In this document: piece after piece, positions 34,901 through 49,900 of the stretch | How the letters are laid out: the number at the start of each line of letters is the position of its first letter | How positions within the stretch are numbered: position 1 is the first letter of the stretch | Origin: Streblospio benedicti | Lineage: Eukaryota > Annelida > Polychaeta > Spionida > Spionidae | DNA length: 64,000 bases | Reading direction: 5' to 3' | Assembly (NCBI GenBank): GCA_019095985.1 | Contig: CM032666.1 | Location: forward strand, 46,778,793 to 46,842,792 | Notes under the pieces: model-generated | The model's input: only the letters and a program-made list of their open reading frames with translations | The model's database searches: none | What the model was told of the DNA's origin: nothing | Made by a program: the position numbers and the translations under genes

Positions 34901-37900
34901 CATTGTGTGAATATAATTAGCATACTTGGTGTTTAAACAAACCAACATTATCCACATATGCCAAAAATAATGTGATGGAGACTTTGATTGATAATATTAA
35001 ACATTCTGACCAATCAACAGAACTTTTGTACAAATATGCACAAATTGCCATATTATGTCAACTTTTGGAACATTGAACACACAATTGTGTACTCAATATT
35101 TGTACAAAAACAAACAGAAATTTCTAAATAATGTTATCACAAGAAACATAATAAGACTATGACACAAATCACTGTAAGCTACAGAACTCCCTTACAGCTT
35201 TGTAGCATATTCTATACAAAATCTACATATAACATTAGAATACTTCAGCTAAAAACTACAGAGAAAATTTTATGAAATGAAAACACAAAATTTATGTTTG
35301 TAACATTAACATCTACAATATGATCCATTAAATTGGAAAGCGACATACCCTTGCATGAAAAATAATTGCGTTCTTCTATAAATGGACATGAATGCATGCT
35401 TCTAGAAATGTTATGTTAGGACATGTATAGAACACACAAAATACATTATTTGCTAATTATTTGTCACTTCACTAAAATGCATCCACAGTTTATTCCACAC
35501 TAAATTTTGTAATATTAATATGAAATATGAAATAAAAGGAATAACTAGCATGTTATAAAATTCAAGATTTGACATCTTGCTGCACCCACATGGCATTTCT
35601 TGGTCTGTGTATGATAATCATTAGATGGAAGAATACCAAAGTGTTTGTGTCACAACTTCTGTGAGGAGCTGACTGCTTGAATTACCAGTCTAATCATTTT
35701 GAAGATGATCATTTGAACTTCCAACTAGGGGTCAAAATACGTAATAGATATAAGGAGTTGATGCACTTCATCATCCAATTAAGCAGGAACTGGTTGAGGA
35801 CCTTGATAAGAAATTGCAAACTTCAAATACTAATCCTTCAGTAAGGTTTCATGATGCTACTCCACTGCATCCAACGTCATCAACCTTATAACTTTCACAG
35901 CTTGTACACCCGGATTGGTTTGATGACAATGATGACTATATCAGATGCTTCTTGGAAGACAAACACCCACTCCATATAGTAATAGAGCACTTCTGCATGG
36001 ATGTAAAATGTAGTTTAAGAGTTATAATCCACACTTCTCAAGTACCAGCTATTCAGACTTTTTCAAAGTAACCAACATCAGATCGTTTCTTTTCTCAACT
36101 TCCTGGGGCGCATACAGAACTTGCTGCAATAGGACAGTGCTAAGCTCTCAATCACATTAGCTTTCTCTTGTCACAACTGTAGCTATTGAAAATGCTTGTA
36201 CAATGAAGCAGTGTTTAAACAGTTAGGGATGAGTTTATTCTGAGATCTGGTTGTCCACTGTTCGTTCATATAGCAAGATAGTTTGTCAAGCCCTGAGATA
36301 AGTCAGCTCCTTTACCCCTGTTCATGTTTCTAACTCTCTGACGGTAATGGACTCTAGGATTCAGACAAAGGGGTTAATCTCCTTGTTAGACATTTGAACT
36401 CAAATCATTTACCAGCCAAGGACAGATCCAGACCTTATACATAATATCATAATGCAAATGCAAATATGTATGCAGACTCTTTGTGACACAGAATTATAGC
36501 CTCCTCAGTCATCTTCATTCTTATACTTTCCACTAATGAAGATATCATGAAACGGTCTTATGATGAACCAATATGATAATAATAAAAAAAAGGTGAGTTT
36601 CTCCAAAGAAGTAATCAAAAAATGTTACAACCCACAAAACAAACATGCATCACGTCACTTTTTGAAGCTGAATATGGCATTTTGTTGTATAATTTGAAAA
36701 ATTTTAATGTACGATCAATCAAGGTTCAACAGCTGTCCAGATGCAGGATATCAACAACAACAAAACATTGAGGCATGTATGATTTGTACAAATTTAAGAC
36801 TGTTATATATCATAAGATTAATGATTTTTTCATTACAGTCAAACGGTAGTTCATAAAATTTTGATTATATTTACAGAATAAGCATGGCATGTTTCTAACA
36901 AGATTTTTAAAAAACACTATCCATATTTACTTCAAAATATTTTTTTAATCACTGCTTTGATACTTAAAAACAAAATATCATATCAAAGACAAAAACATGT
37001 TAGTAGCATTAAAATAAAATGCATATATTCAAGAATACTTGAAGCAAAAAAGGTATTTTTCTGGATAAGAGAGGTACCTACCTTCTTCATTACCTTTGGT
37101 AGAAAAAATATAATTTTTACAATGAATAACTTCACATTAGACATAGATTTACTTGATTCCTAATTACACACATGTACACATTGAATTTGGTCAGAGAAGA
37201 AAACTACCACAACTCCCATTAGTAATCCTCTAAGTTGTAAATTGCTGGAAGGATGGCAGTTAAAAAAAATTAGGAATCAGATCTTCAATTAAAAATCCAT
37301 CTCAAAATGCCCTTACATGATTACATGTATTGAAACATTAAAATATTAAATAGAATCTGAATAATCAAATAATCAATGACTCGAGAATACATCTCTGAGT
37401 GCAAACTTCTAATTTTAAAACTCAGAGGGGAAACATAGAGAAAGACACCATAGCTGATTCATATTATGATAAACAAAAAAGAAAGAAGTGTTAATGAGAT
37501 TAACACAATGTGTATTTGACAAGCTCCATTCAAGTAAACATGTTAAATTAAAATAGTAGAAGGTAAATAAACCTACTCAGATGCTTCTCTTCTCATCAAG
37601 AAGCGACGTTTCGGTGGACGTTCCACCTGCATCAGGCTTTGTTGGCAAAGTGCGCCGAATGTTGTTTTGCACTCTGCTTCCGCGTTGAGTCACGTGATGG
37701 GTGGAATTCCGAGTCACATGAAGAAGTCTTGTCAGAACTGGGGGGATAGTCTTGCCTTGGTTCAGGTTGAGCTTGGGTCTGCGCGTAGCGATCTTCAGGG
37801 CTTCAAGGGTTTTTCTTTGGCTCCAATTCTCTTTCAGTCCAATGATCTTCACCTCTTGGTTCGGGATCACATGTTCAGTTTTGCTGGAGTGGATCTGTAT

Positions 37901-40900
37901 GGTGACTCCAGGTTGTTCTTATCAAAGTGTTCTGTCATTCTGGTGCCAAAGTTCCTTCCAGTCTCACCGACGTGCTCTTCCTTGCACTGGGGACAGGAGA
38001 TGCAGTAAACTACACCACACTTCTTTAGTGGGTCAGACATGTCTTTGAGCTTGACCAGGTTGGATCTCAAGGTATTGAACGGCTTGTTATAACTGGGCAC
38101 TCCGTGGTTTTTGAAGATTCTCTGGACCACCTCTGAAGAAAAATCCTTGAAGCCCTGAAGATCGCTACATGCAGACCCAAGCTCAACCTGAACCAAGGCA
38201 AGACGGTCCCCCCAGTTCTGACAAGACTTCTTCACGTGACTGGGAATTCCACCCATCACGTGACTCAACGTGGAAGCAGAGTGCAAAACAACAACATTCG
38301 GCGCACTTTGCCAACAAAGCCTGATGCAGGTGGAACGTCCACCGAAACGTCACTTCTTGACGAGAAGAGAAGCATCTGAGTTCAGTAGGTTTATTTACCT
38401 TCTACTATGATGAATCCAGATGCTAAGAAATCACTACTAAATGATACGTTAAATTAAGTGTTTGAATTTCTTATTCTCTATGAAATTTTTTTATGTAAAT
38501 CTTTTAAAAATCTTATCTATATTGAAGGGAGGCTGTGTTTGATTTTAGTAAATAAATAACTAATTAACCTACTAAAAATAATTATAGCAACAAAGCAAGC
38601 AATTTCAAAATCTTACAAAATATGAATATACTCACCGGATATGCTTCTATTGTAGTCTACGTTATTCTTTAGAATCTTTTTATTTTTCTTCCTTCTGAAA
38701 AATGAAAAACAAAATCAATTGAATTTGACCCAACACAATAAAAAGTAATATGATTTCTTGTAATAGCTAGATTGGACTTCTGTGTACTTAAAGTGTGGTT
38801 CATGTCATATAGTTTATACCCCAGGGTTTATAGCATCACTCGATATAAAAAAAGTAATACATTTTACTAAAAAAATAAAAGCGTTGTATGTGAATGACTC
38901 ACGTAGGAACAATACAATAAAAAAAGTCAGACAAAGTCTATATGTTAATAAAGGAGGGAGTGCTGTCCGAAAGGGGGACGAAGATGGGATCAGTAATCCG
39001 GAAGTCAGGAAGTTGTTTTTTATGATTGATAGTGATAGTGCTCTTACCCTCTATATTTAGTGATACAGAGCTTAACTCTGACTATGTATGGGTTAAAGTT
39101 TGGCCATAAGGACTATCTATAAATTAGAAGGGGGTGGGGTGGTGATTAAGTGAGGGGTGTTAATTTCTCAACTTCAACTGCCATCAGTACGGGTTGAGCA
39201 CTATCATGATTCAATTCTTCAAAAGAATGCAAAATTAATGACATGTAGAACACATCCTTTAATTGCAGACATTTCAGTAAGTACATGTACTGCCTAATGC
39301 CTATATGTATAGTTATGACCACATTTGCAACATCCGATACAGATTATTCATGACTATCTCCAATTGCATTGTTTTGTAAAGATGGGTCATTCACACAGAT
39401 CTGTCGTTAGAAAAAAAAATCAAAAACATAAAAAACGATTATTAATTAATGTCAAACATTTAAAACAAAATATTTTTCTACACAGACAGTTCGTTATTGC
39501 TTTGTCGATAGGTCATTATCTATAACCACAAACAAAGGCATAAAATCATTGGTATGACTGAATGATATTAATTTACAAAGTCTTCCTGACAGTAAAGCTT
39601 TTTTACTTGCTTATCAATGTAATTTAGATTATTTTCGATAGAATTAAGCATGTATACTATGCATTAATTTATATTCAATTGCCATGAAGTGTACAAATAC
39701 ATGCCATAATGCCATTTATAGATTCTATCAATAAATTAAATATACATATTGACATACACGTATTGTAAGGTAACTCTCATACGATATGAGCATAGTCTAA
39801 GGTTAAGAAACATATAATCACTGTCATATCTATTAAGAAAACTAAGTGAAACACAAAATATGCAGAAACAAAACAGAAAACAGCCAACAAGCAAAAGCAA
39901 AACGTGCATCAAATATAGCAACCCGTACAGCCTTCTATCCACCTAATAAAGATTTACAAACATGATTTTACTGCATCCCAATATCAAGACTATAGACATA
40001 GTATGCAATTATTATCTCACCATCACATATATCTAGTAACTTAAGCCCATATATCTAGTAACATAGCAATTCAGCTTTGAAACTACCGGTATACAAGTTG
40101 GACTAAGTTAACTTACTGGATAAAACTAATTTCATATAATAAGTTAGAGGTGTATTAGAAAGTATAACAAATGCAAATCTAAAGGTGCTTGAGTTATTAT
40201 CCATAAATTGGACATCTCAGAATATCAAAAAAAGAACAAGTTCAAGTGGCTGTTTTGTAAAGTGAATATTTTGTGTTCTTTTGAATGTAATAATTTCAAT
40301 TAAACCTGAATATTATGAACTCACAACTTTACACATGAAATCTTGTTTCAATGCTGTATTGTAAGTCATGCTCATTTGAATGATACTTCACATGTGTTAA
40401 GTTGAACTGGGGAGTGTAAAAGTACTGGCTGCTTGAGAATAGTGTGCTAGATTCACTCCCATTCACCCTGACAGCCCGACAGCTACCTTTGTTTTTGGTA
40501 TGCAACTATGAAGACATGTACCAAAATAAAGTATTCCTTCAAAGAGTTCACCGCCATTCAACATCACAACTCCCTTATTTCAAATTCATGGCAATGACCA
40601 TAAGGTCACAACTGCCACTTATCACACTTTGAGACACGCCTATTTTTGCGACATAAAATTATGATATTATTTCTCTATTTTCTATGCATACACCAGTCAA
40701 TGAGTGCATGTGGTGAAAAACAAATATACATACAATATTGGGAGCAAACTTAATTTAACCAGTAAATCTATAGGTAGATTTATAGCTAAATGACAATAGT
40801 TAAATTATTTGTAAATTTCAAGTGAGCTGGATGTATGTCACAAGGTGAGCATGACAATAGCAAATAAGGTTATTTAGCATCAGCAGGTTACTTACCTTCC

Positions 40901-43900
40901 ACGTATCATGGTAGCTGAACCAGAGCGACTCCGGAATTCACTCCTAGTTATAATGATTGTTGTAATGAGAAAGGAACTTGAATATTTTGAAACATATGCA
41001 TGAAAGCTTTCCATGATGATGACCATGAGATTCTATGTATACTGTTCATTGAACACCCATGACAAAACTATATAACTAGGAGATCATAACTGGTATCATA
41101 TGTACTGCTCAAATTGTTCCGGAGGACTGATGATAACATTTAAAGGTGAAATATACACGCTGTTATACACCCACAGACATTCTATTAACTACAAACTACA
41201 TGCCAGACTGTCAGAGAAGTTACTCATACTTCTTACTGAAGAGCTCTAAAAAGAATCTAAGACCAATCATCGACAACATCCATGGAAACCATAAGTACTC
41301 TATCAAGCTGCTTTTGTTGTCTTTGTAGAGCAGCTTTTTTGCTTCCATCCATCACCTACAGCACCTTAGCTCGAAAGTAACTTCAGACTCTTTCTTTTAC
41401 ACATATGAGAATTTAGGATGATATCATTCGATAGAGTGTATTGGTTGTTTGCAATTAACAACTATCAAATGATATCATATAATAATCTTCATTGATATTA
41501 GCTCATCATAATTTCAAACAGAGGCAACATATGCATTCCTGGCATGCTTTTTAGTAATGCAAACATTGATAGATTACGTTACTGAACATACTTCAGACTC
41601 AATTTACTAATCTTCTTGTGAAGACCACCACCCAAATGATCACTTCTTGGAGCAGTTCTAACGAAACAAATGTTGATGTCATGAAATTTGAAATAAAATG
41701 TAGGATTACTATAAAAAAAAAGTGATAAACAATAAATAACTTGTGACAATCTAAGAATTAAAGTTTTCTAAAAAATATAAAGATTAATTCTATTCAACAA
41801 CATTCTAGGTTAAGATGTAGGATTAAATCATTATATGGGCATTTACACAAAACATTAACAAGAGAGCCCTACTATGTGGATGGCTTTTCATCAAATTAGG
41901 GTACATTGTATTCTATGTGAGCATGTATATTGTGTAAATAGTTAATAATTCAGACTTGGGGTCAGCCTGTGGGGTAAAGTAGTCAGAATTCAGCCCCTTT
42001 ATATAATTGTCTTCAATGAAAAGTGCAGAGAAATTTCCATTATAAATTGCCAATAGCAGAGATGTGAACCCGTCAGCGTTGAAAATCTTAATCACAGCCA
42101 TAAAAAATCTTAATTTTCAAGCAAAAATCTTAATAATAAATACAAAAAATCTTAATAAAATCTTAATGTTCTTCTACTTATAAAAAAACTATAATAAAGG
42201 CAATTATTGTAAACTACTCTGGGGTGAAATGAAAAAAAAAATAATTGGAAAAAAATCTAGATATCACGGGAATCAATTAAAAAACAGATCACCAAAATCC
42301 GACAAGAATTGATAAAGTAATGCATAATAATATGTGCAAAATGCACATTACTTCGGAAAGTCAGACATGTATTGTACAACAATACTAATGCCCTTGTGTC
42401 TTGTGTGCACCGTGAATTTTCACCATATCTGGCGTGATTCACACTCTTTTTCGATGCAGTAATATCATTGTATTTTCTTGAATACTTGTCCCTGTATTTT
42501 TGCACCATTACGTTACTGGGGAAAGCACAAATTCATTAATTTTCAACATTTCTTCTCAGTTTCACTTTCATATACCGTTGACAGGTCGTGTTGCAGGTGC
42601 AGGTGCGTTGTGCACATATTACGACAACCAGCAGAAACTGTTAGTCTCGTTCATCGAGGCTGCCTGCCGCATAAGCGACAGCACGCACAAACTGGGCCTC
42701 GCTGATCGAGACTAAAGCTGTTTCAACACGTCATTCAAATCGAGTACATTTTTGCCAAGCCGGGAGAGCCTTGTTTACACGATGCGTAATTCAATCTAGT
42801 ACATTTAATAATGGCTGCGGCCATTTTCGAGCAAAAAACATTGGTATTTTAGAAAAAAGTACAAGTTTTACATATTTCTCTGACCCTAGTAAAATCCCGT
42901 AATAAACCCATGTCCCGGACGTAATGAATTTTCAGGGGTCAAAAATCGTAAAAATACGGGGAAAAAACGTAAGTTCACATCTCTGCAATAGCTTCTCTTC
43001 ACATAGATCAAAATATATCCTCACTCACTCACTGAAACTGACCCACTCAAAGCCAGCAGACTTGGGGTCGAATATAGGCACGTAGGTTGTCACCACTAAA
43101 ATGCCTTCTAATTTTCGGTTTTGAGTTTTTAATTTTTGCACTACTGAAATCTATATGATTTCTACTTATTTTGTCCTGTCTGAACTAGCAAACCAAATAA
43201 TTCTCATATATTTGGGGTTGAGACTGGACATGTTGAAGGAAACTATTTAAAAATGTTTTTATGAGTCCTTGTTTGAGAGGGCCAAATATCAAGATTCTAA
43301 AATACTGGGTAAAAAATGTGTGGGTCAATAAACACATTGTATAAGCTATTTTACCCCTAGGCATATATCATATATAGGTAATTGTGTCACTTTTGGTCCA
43401 CATTCACTGATTTTTGCTGATTTCACTGATAGGTAGGTGCATTTCGTTATCGTAATTTCTGCAATTCTGCCCATAAGGGGCCGCATACTGACCCCTTTAC
43501 CCTACTAGTAAATTTCAAACAGTTAATTAAAAAAATACATTCACTATAGAGTATTGAGTACATTAGTTGTGATTGAAACAAAAAGTAAGGGAGTACATGT
43601 AATTGCAATTTCAATGACACTGAAAAGGGATACGTATTTGTAATAAGATTTAATCTATATTGACCCTAAGTCTGGCTTTGCATAATCAATATAAACAGGT
43701 GTGCTTATAAGGGTAGAGAGGCGCTGGTGTGAATCCTGTACATTATATGCAGATTTTCATAATTGACTTTGGTCCTATCACAACAGCTTCATTAGAATGT
43801 GCAATTATTGACCTAAATGACCATATGCCCAAAAATTACTTCTATGAAAATGTCCTCTTTGGATCATAGTGGTATGGTAAGAACATAATCTATGGTACTA

Positions 43901-46900
43901 AAACGTTATTCTGAAGCACAAAGAACATGTTTATTGATCACACATACATTTTACCATGTGTGACTGATACATTTCAAAAAGACATAATCTATCAGTGAAA
44001 TATGAACATTTTTTCAATAGGGCCTAAAAGGACTTGCTAAAAGACACATTTTGATTGGAAACATGCAACATGTTAAAATTTTGTACTGTCTCCTAACATT
44101 TAAAAGTTGTAACAATTTCAGATAATTCAATGGTCTTGAAAATGGACAGAATAGCTTCTGCTTTGCAATCAAAATATCAATCTTTCATGACCACTGAACC
44201 CATACTCCATGATAAATAGGTGTTACAAGTGTGACATTAACGATTGCTATGCTAGAGGCATAGAAGAAAAGGCAAAGATTCATTAAATGCGTGCACATAG
44301 TAGCAACAAAATAGCATCATAAATAGATATGACAAGGATGAATAAAAGCTAATTTCACTATAAAGACCAGACAATCTAATTAAAGATTATGTATAAAAGG
44401 CAACAGATATATATTATGCAAAAAACTCATTTCAACTTCATACATAAATTTATGTTTCCATCAATATATGTGTTCTCCTTCAGAAAGTGGTGACTGTGAC
44501 ATTATAATTATGATAATAAAATTGGAAAATTATTCACCCATGGCCAAAATACCCAGGATGACTGTTATTTGCAAACAAAGTGTGAATATTGTCAGAATAT
44601 TGTTTTATTCTTACAAAATATACTTTCGTACTTACTCAGCAAGAAACGGATCTTCCAGAAGCTCTTGCGCAGAAGCTCTTTTATCAGGATCTGGTTCAAA
44701 ACACCTATGAATTTCAACATCAAGGAAATGTTATTAAAAGTTATTAAAGTAATCTCGTGCATACAGCCATACACTAATCATAACAAAGTTAAATGGTAAC
44801 AAAAATAGTGAATCTTATACTTACTGAAATTCTGGTAAACTTACCTGAGCAGAAAGTCTTTAGCCGTATCTGACATGGTCTCTGGAATTTCTGGGTGCAT
44901 TTTATAAAATCCCACTTTAAACATTGCTGCCTGAGGACTTCCAAGCTATAATTATACACTATGCATCAGAAGAAAAGGTCAAAAAGAAAAATGATATTAT
45001 TAAGGACAAGTGCATCATTAAACTAACATTAGACTGAAACAGTTTATTCACAAAGTATGCTGTTTTTCAAATTAAAGAATAAGATTTTAAGCAAGTTTGT
45101 GCTGCTCTAATAAAACAATTTGAGTACTTTGTACTATTCATGATACAAAATGAATTCATACTTCCACAAAAGGTGGTTTTCCAGTTGCCATCTCAATCAC
45201 TGTACACCCAAGGGACCATATATCAGCAGGGGGACCATAACCACGAAAACCTTTGTCGATAACTTCGGGAGCCATATACTGAAGAGTTCCTAGGATCATT
45301 TTCATAGACAAAACAATTTATTTTCTATTGAGTGACAATCAATCAAAATTGAACTTGTTCGTCTTTGGAACTGGTCTTATAACAGTAACATTCACACATG
45401 AGGGTGTTTCAGAAATTACCTTGGACGAAATACATAATCTACATAAATTAGTAGAATTGAGTAAAAAATGATCTTAAGCTCAATCCATTTAGCTAACATT
45501 ATTCTATCAAAATTGTATATTCTAAGATTAACATATAAAATATACCAGCAAATGTTTCCGCATTAGGTGCAATTCCAGAAAGCCGCTTGGATGTTCCAAA
45601 ATCAGAAATTTTGAGGACTCCACTGTAGGTATTAACGAGGACATTGTCTCCTTTGATATCACGATGCACAATTTTATTTTCATGCTGTAATAAGAGTATC
45701 AAAACAATCAAACAAGACAGTATTAAAAATTTTTGCACCAAATAAATTTGATTTATCGAAAATATATGCTTACCAAATATTTGACACCTTTCAAAATTTG
45801 TCTTGTGTAAAATGCTATTGTTGATTCGTTATCCTTAAGAGGACCCCATTTGGATCTTAGAAGTGCACTTAAACTTCCTAAATAATGATGAAAGAAACAT
45901 TTAAATTTTGTTTTAATGGTTTTCAATGGTGCTGAAGATGGGAACAGTCTATGTAAGAACAAAAAATGCTTAATTCTTTAAATAAACAAGACAACCAACT
46001 CAAAAGACCTAATCCTGTTTTGAACCAATTTTCAATTAATACTTATTGTCACAAAAATATTATAAATTCAGAAGTATTTTTGATTTTGATGTAGATTATT
46101 GTGATTTGATTTTCATTGGTCTTATTATTGTGACATACCTGTAATATCATAACAATACATAACATGTGCGTAATTTCATACTGACTAGTGCTTATACGCC
46201 ACCTTAGGAAAAATATAACATGAAATACTTTGTAATGATAAGTGAGATGGTTAACAAGTAGTGAGAAGACTGAGATCACCTCCTGGAACCTGCTCCATAA
46301 AGATCTTAAAGAAACCATCCTCACTCAAAGAGCCAAGATACTTGACAATGTTCTTGTGATTAAGCCTTGAATGTAATGCTATTTCTTCATGAAGGGGTTG
46401 AACTTCCCTACGAGAAGGTTGACAAAAATTAATGTATAAAAATAAGTGCATAAGATACATAAGCAAATCAATGAATTCAATAAATTTCCATTAACGCTCT
46501 TAGAGCCGCGGCAAGAATCACCGTATTATTCCTGACTGCCAGATTGACTTTTTACGTGACTCGAAGTTAACATTCGGACTTTTCAATTTTGACATAGAAA
46601 TATGAATCCTTAGTAGCTCTTTTGATATTCACAACCTTTCCACATTTACACTTCACATCCAGCACTAAAAGGGGGTATTTTTAGTGGGTGACTACAGTCG
46701 CCGCAGCACTAAGAGGGTTAATAAATTAACTATTCTAACATATGACAGTTGACAGTATCTAGGTAATACCTATGACTGATAACATAACACTTGGTATTTG
46801 ATACATACTCAGTATGTTTCTCTGGTACTTCTTTTATAGCTATACGGATTTGAGTCTCTGTATCTCTAGCTGCATAAACCACTCCATATGTTCCTTTGCC

Positions 46901-49900
46901 CAGAATCACACGCTGTTGCTTCTCATCAAGGTCATATTCATACTATAACAAAAAAATGTTTTATTCGAAAATCTCAACAGCAACAAATGTAAATTATGCA
47001 AAAGAATGCTCAGTACATTACGTATCACTCATTCGAGAAATTTATCCAATCACAAAAAGAAAACCAGCTTAAAAGAAAATATGTTCCTTTTCAGAAACTT
47101 TTCCAGAGCCAATAAAGGTACAGGAGAAATAAGAGGATGTAACAAGATGAAAACTAACATTGATTGTGGCTTGTTTCACTTCATTGTCCAAGTCGACCAC
47201 CCCATTGGCCTCGCCTGTTTCTATCATTTCAACCACAAGATCATAAAACCTAAAAAAACACAAGTTCAAAGTGTATTCTTATCGCTACTGTTTTTTACGA
47301 TACATGATTGATTGCCTAGTGCCTACATGATATAAATTGATTTTTTGATTTTTATGAGATAAAATCTAAATGGAACCTTTGTTTATGACTCTCTGACGGA
47401 AATGTAATTTGGAAGTCATCTGAGTTTTCATGAACATAGAGAAAGACTGTCCTGACGTCCCTTTTGTACTGACTGACACTTTTGATATCTTGTGCTGTGA
47501 ATAACCAATTGTGTATCTGGAAAAAAATATATGACATTTATGCTGCAAAATTCATGGAATTCATGGAATCAAAATATTGGTCTTTTAAACTTCAGAGTTA
47601 ACCAATTATGTTGCTTTAGATTTTTAACACACACATATATCTTTAATAGTATTATTAGTAGAGCATAAAAAGTCATCTATAACTTCATGATCACTATCCC
47701 TTTAAAAATGTTACCTGCTGACAATTTTCCTTTGGTGCAACGTGCCAAATATGAATAGTTTTTTCATTATCATCAATGTTCACTTGAACATTACTTGGCA
47801 TATATACTTTATTTGGTTCTAATATCAATGTCTAAAATGGAAAACAAATAACAAATCAACAATCAAGTGTTAATCACATTTGAAAGTAAGACATGTATTC
47901 ACATATCAGTGGGGAAAAGAAATTGCCAAGAAAAACTTACTGGAAATGATACATCAGCTTTTACTTCTGCATTGGTTGACTCATGGAAAAATTCCAGCCA
48001 GTAGTTAAAAAGCTAAAAAATAATTTTAAAAATCCTCAATATAGTAGAAATTCTCCATAAGAAAATTCTGTCATGTTGTATGCATAACTATAAAAACAAA
48101 TGTATTACTTCTTTCTCCCTTGATTTGGGACTTGAGGTCTCGTTTTCATCTTTCATAAACCTGACAATGAGTTGTATGTTTCCTAGTGTTGACTTCAGAT
48201 ACCTGTGGGGTTGAGAGAAACGTGAAATTGTGTAGCACAGAAACACCATAATTAATCACTTACCTACTTTTATATCTTTTGATACAGTACTTACCATATG
48301 GGTGGCTCCAATCTAAACATATATTCAGCCGCTTGGACGGCTTTAGTGTAGTCTTCCGCCAAAACACTTATTTCAAAAAATGTTGCCACATCCCAATAAT
48401 CTGTTAATGAGGACAGACTTCCCTTTCGTCCGATCAAATTGTTCAGCGTTAAAGCTATAATCAAAATTTCAAAAAAAGTTAGTTATAACTATTCATACCA
48501 TATCAGGATTACGTTAATCAGTTATCTCATAATTACAATAAAAATAAAGAGATATTCACCTATCCTTTGCAATGTAGTGGATGAACTCAGGCGTTTGCCA
48601 CTAATGACAAGTAATGTTGCAAGATTGATTCCAGTATATTCATTTGGATTAACATTGAAACCTTCTTGATACCTGTACGGTATGAGAAAATAAACAATAC
48701 AGAACTTCAATGAAGATCAATATAAGTAAAAATTGCCAATCTAACTTATCCGACATTTTCTGAGCATCAAGGATTTTAAAGTAGTCATCCTACTAAACTA
48801 GCACATGGTTCGGAGGGTAATAAGATGACATGACATGAGTGACACGTTTGACTATACATATTTTCTACATGTACTTGGTAACCATAATGCCCAGCAGTGT
48901 ACAACCTACCATTTAATTCCCTGTTGCAAGGCATCCATATCTTCATATTCAGACTCCACAAATTTATCCTTGTAAATGCGACCGCATAGACCAAGTAGGT
49001 CAGGAGCAGGACTTTCTGTCATTTCAATCGCCTACAGATTGATTTCAATATACAGCAAATACAAAATTTGATTTACAATACAGCAATACAGACTTCATAT
49101 TTTATAATGAGAAAGCTATATTGGATACTCATCTACTCTAGTATTGACAGTATTAATTCCTATCATTTGGTTAAACTTGTACATAGAGCTAGTCAATATT
49201 TAAAGCTTTCAGTCATTTCTTATGACTTTAATCAACTTCCGTCTCGTCATCAGACTCATCATGCATGAGTGGTGGAACGAAGTCGAATGGAATGGATCAA
49301 GATTTACTACAAACCAACCTTATTCCAGCAGAGATAGCGGAACTGTGAGAAATAGATGTACAAATCTTAATATACAGTGGCAGTTTCTATTAAAGAATTC
49401 AACTGAAATCTCAGCAAAACCACTTGTTAACACCATTGAAAGGAAAGAGCATCAGCCCTAACACATCTGGTGCCTCAAACCAGACATGAACAAGAATGTT
49501 GGGGACTTGGGACAGCCAGCTCCTGACCATATACACAAACATTCTGGCCGCCAACATCTTCCCACCAGACATGCATTATGACTAGAACGTGAGCAATGAT
49601 TGAAAGTTTCAACCATTAGCTAAAAATTAGTTTGTAGTTACAAATTTAACAAAATGATATGAGAAAACTAGCACATTCACCTTATGAATAATTTCCAGTG
49701 CTTTCTGTCTGTCTCCTTCTTGGTTTCTTCTGTTCAAAGCAAATGCATATAAATGTTGTATGGCCACAGTATTTGTTACTTTGCTGCTGGTATTCAGAGC
49801 CTCCAAATCTTGAATAAGATTCACCATGCTATTGTAATCCTGTAAAGATTCACAATACAACTAGACAATGGGAAAGTAAATGTACAGTATGTCATATTTT

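Noticed and set aside
37667-38286. Overlapping open frames on both strands (113, 98 and 139 codons)
   Set aside because: They arise from the inverted arms of the Penelope-like fragment; each strand reads the same sequence, and none is an independent host gene.
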